NCBI GenBank assembly: GCA_963665545.2
Contig: CAXXKZ010000006.1
Location: forward strand, 269,163-333,162
Direction of reading: 5' to 3'
Length of the DNA stretch: 64,000 nucleotides
Source: G963665545 sp963665545
Lineage (GTDB): Bacteria; Pseudomonadota; Gammaproteobacteria; Xanthomonadales; SZUA-36
Under the pieces are notes generated by a model. The model ran no database searches and was not told the DNA's origin. It saw only the letters and a program-made list of their open reading frames with translations. Below are positions 62,182 through 64,000 of the stretch, piece by piece. Within the stretch, counting starts at the first letter, position 1. The number at the start of each line of letters is the position of its first letter. A program made the translations under genes and the position numbers.

Positions 62182-63999
62182 TTATGCCTGCCGAATCGGC
62201 AGTTCGATTCGGGATGGACAGGCACCGCCTCGATGCAACTGAATAAGCGGACTTCCGGTTTCAGGCACCCGCACGAAAGTATCTTTGTCATGTCCAGCGA
62301 TCGCAATCCTCAATGCGTGACCGGCCGGCACTTCAACCGACGTGGGGAAGAGCTTGAATGACAGCTCAGCAACTTCTCCCGGTACAAGAGGCATAGCGTG
62401 CTGGCGCAGAAAGCTGTGGTAGGGGCCGAAATTCTCATACGGTGGGGCGTCAGATATTTTGCGATGGATTGCGCGTAACATTCCTTCCGTTAAGTAGGTG
62501 ACCCTGCCGCTGGGGGCAACACTCTCCAGGTAGACTATGAACGCGCCGTCGGTGTGCGTTGAACTGACATATAAGGTGACGACAGGATGTCCGGTTATTT
62601 CCAGGGGTGATTTCAAGGGTGAAGATGTATAACAGAGCAGTAAAGCGTCCGCAGTAGTGCGATCGCCGTAGTCAACTGGAGTTCCCCCCATGGAAGTTGA
62701 CCACCGCGTGGTCTTGCCGGAGGCAGCTTCGAAATCAATTGCGTAGCGGTCCTCACTTCCCAACTCCGTCTGTGGCTGGACATCCAGTTGCTCGTGGTTA
62801 CTACAGTACCAGGGCTTGTAGGTGATGCCTCGCGGAGGCCAAACATCTGTTGTGTGCCACTCGTCCCTGCCCATGGTGAAATACCGGACGACTCGCATTA
62901 TGGGTGCCGCAGTACCGTTTTTTAGGTAGGGCTCAAAAAAGGAGAAAACTTGTTGCCACTGTTCCTGTATGGAGGGAACCGGCGGCCCTGGCTCTGCTGC
63001 AAATACGTTGGCGCTGGTGATTGCACCGTGATTCCAGGGCCCGATTATCGTTAGGTTGGGAGCTTTGAAGGTTGCAAAGCGAGCCAGCGCGCCGTCTGCA
63101 GTGCCTGAATCGAGCCAGCCGGCCCAATGCATCATAGGTATTTGCGCGCTTTCAATCTCATCGCGATATGTGAACAGGGGTCGGCGGGCAATCCGCTCTC
63201 CATCCGGAGTTATTCCCGCCAGGTCATCCCGAAACAGCCAGTTTCGACCGTGATCGACAAAATAAACATTGTGAACGTGATCTTTAATGCACTCTCGTAG
63301 CAGCGCCTGATCAGGGTCGTTATCGACCGGCTTCACCCCAAGCATCGCTTTGTATGTGGGCATGTTGTCGATCGCATGCAAAGTCTCAATATCGTTTCGG
63401 TCCAATGCCTTTACGAATATACCCCAGTCCTTCAGGTAGGCTGTACTTTGTAGGCCACCTGGAAAATGGATTTGCGCGTAATTGTCAAAGTCGGTGAATC
63501 GAGGTGTTGCCGCCTTCAGCGCGCCGTGATTACTGGCTGCCGCTAATTCGGCAGTATTGCCCGTATAGGAAATTCCGTCTGTGCCAATCCGGCCATTGGA
63601 CCAGGTCTGCGCGCTCAACCACTCAATGATCTCACCGGCGTCTCGCACTTCTTCGTCGGGATACTCGACGAATCGCTGACCAAAAGAGGCACCGGATCCA
63701 CGAGCGTCCACATGCGCAAAAACGTATCCAGCGGCGTTCATCAGGTCACCCAGACGGGGCGAGTGGTTTCCGCCCGCCTGTGATTCCATTCCGGCGCGCC
63801 AGTATCGTGTGAACCAGACAATCGCTGGAAACTTCTCACCATCTTCCGCCGATGGCGGCAGCCAAAGTTCAACCGCGATCCGCACGCCATCGCGCATAGT
63901 CACATAGATGCTGCGTCGTACACATTCTCGAACCAAATTTGTCACCCGTTTGCGCGCACCGCGAGCCATACCAACATCATGATGCGAATATAGCACCAA
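62182..63999 (-). CDS. CocE/NonD-type S15 hydrolase, open at the right edge
   Basis: 605 residues visible, ending SRIELPIRQA. It is a homologue of 9384-11255: SIYVTMRDGVRIAVELWLPP, WFTRYWRAG, DARGSGASFGQR and the nucleophile elbow GISYTGNT. The frame is open to the edge; an ATG at 63969 gives MARGARKRV with no signal peptide, so the true start may lie outside. The IGPWNHGAITSANVF segment carries the likely catalytic His, and the C-terminal jelly roll is complete. Substrate unknown. Confidence 0.85.
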   Translation of the reverse strand: MVLYSHHDVGMARGARKRVTNLVRECVRRSIYVTMRDGVRIAVELWLPPSAEDGEKFPAIVWFTRYWRAGMESQAGGNHSPRLGDLMNAAGYVFAHVDARGSGASFGQRFVEYPDEEVRDAGEIIEWLSAQTWSNGRIGTDGISYTGNTAELAAASNHGALKAATPRFTDFDNYAQIHFPGGLQSTAYLKDWGIFVKALDRNDIETLHAIDNMPTYKAMLGVKPVDNDPDQALLRECIKDHVHNVYFVDHGRNWLFRDDLAGITPDGERIARRPLFTYRDEIESAQIPMMHWAGWLDSGTADGALARFATFKAPNLTIIGPWNHGAITSANVFAAEPGPPVPSIQEQWQQVFSFFEPYLKNGTAAPIMRVVRYFTMGRDEWHTTDVWPPRGITYKPWYCSNHEQLDVQPQTELGSEDRYAIDFEAASGKTTRWSTSMGGTPVDYGDRTTADALLLCYTSSPLKSPLEITGHPVVTLYVSSTHTDGAFIVYLESVAPSGRVTYLTEGMLRAIHRKISDAPPYENFGPYHSFLRQHAMPLVPGEVAELSFKLFPTSVEVPAGHALRIAIAGHDKDTFVRVPETGSPLIQLHRGGACPSRIELPIRQA

Positions 64000-64000
64000 A

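Overview
The window looks like an accessory region of a Gram-negative chromosome, probably a marine or sediment gammaproteobacterium of the peptide-scavenging type. That placement is inference: it rests on a TonB-dependent receptor, many Sec, Tat and lipoprotein signal peptides, S9 and S15 peptidases, fused TolB-like propeller/amidohydrolase proteins and moderately high GC. No rRNA, tRNA, CRISPR array, phage gene or intact transposase was seen.

Layout. 1-5.1 kb (+): a broken DmpA-type aminopeptidase, a Tat-exported S15 hydrolase, a DUF3291 protein and an S12 serine hydrolase. 5.2-11.3 kb: a D-aminoacylase-like amidohydrolase (-), a penicillin-acylase-type lipoprotein (+) and a second S15 hydrolase (+). 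11.2-16.0 kb: a flavin monooxygenase-like protein, OsmC, TetR and a membrane-anchored S12 protein; the last three are linked by matching dyads. 16.1-18.7 kb (-): an octaheme cytochrome operon that ends in a microcystinase-C-like remnant. 18.7-22.2 kb (+): a transposase remnant, then pyruvate dehydrogenase-type E1 alpha, E1 beta and E2 with no E3. 22.2-28.9 kb: a damaged membrane protein, an arylsulfatase, a frameshifted reductive-dehalogenase-like Fe-S protein, a truncated TolB-like propeller, an AraC regulator with a premature stop, a TPR/DUF1579-like protein and further remnants. 28.9-32.5 kb: alkaline phosphatase (-), then an alpha/beta hydrolase, four-helix membrane protein and XRE operon (+). 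32.7-44.7 kb (-): two nearly identical amidohydrolase genes on a 1.3-kb direct duplication, enclosing VOC, DUF2141, S9 peptidase, a propeller-amidohydrolase fusion and a frameshifted amidohydrolase, with two MITE-like elements. 45-47.1 kb (+): LysR overlapping a class III nucleotide cyclase. 47.3-56.2 kb (-): a TonB receptor at the head of a run of amidohydrolases. 56.5-61.0 kb: DgcN-like DUF1611, XRE-cupin, S12 hydrolase and a D-aminoacylase-like lipoprotein. 61.5-64 kb: a CMD-family protein and a third S15 hydrolase running off the edge.

How it may work together (inference): import and envelope-side breakdown of unusual peptides or N-acyl amino acids, including D- or beta-linked residues. 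The TonB receptor would bring in material; S15, S12, S9, acylase and DmpA-type enzymes would cut it; D-aminoacylase-like and other amidohydrolases would deacylate or cleave products; DgcN would feed D-glutamate into catabolism.

A second theme is decay. At least ten genes carry a nonsense codon, a single-base frameshift or a truncation, and three of the internal stops are each one C-to-T change from a sense codon. Either the locus is actively degenerating or the assembly carries base errors; reads would tell which.
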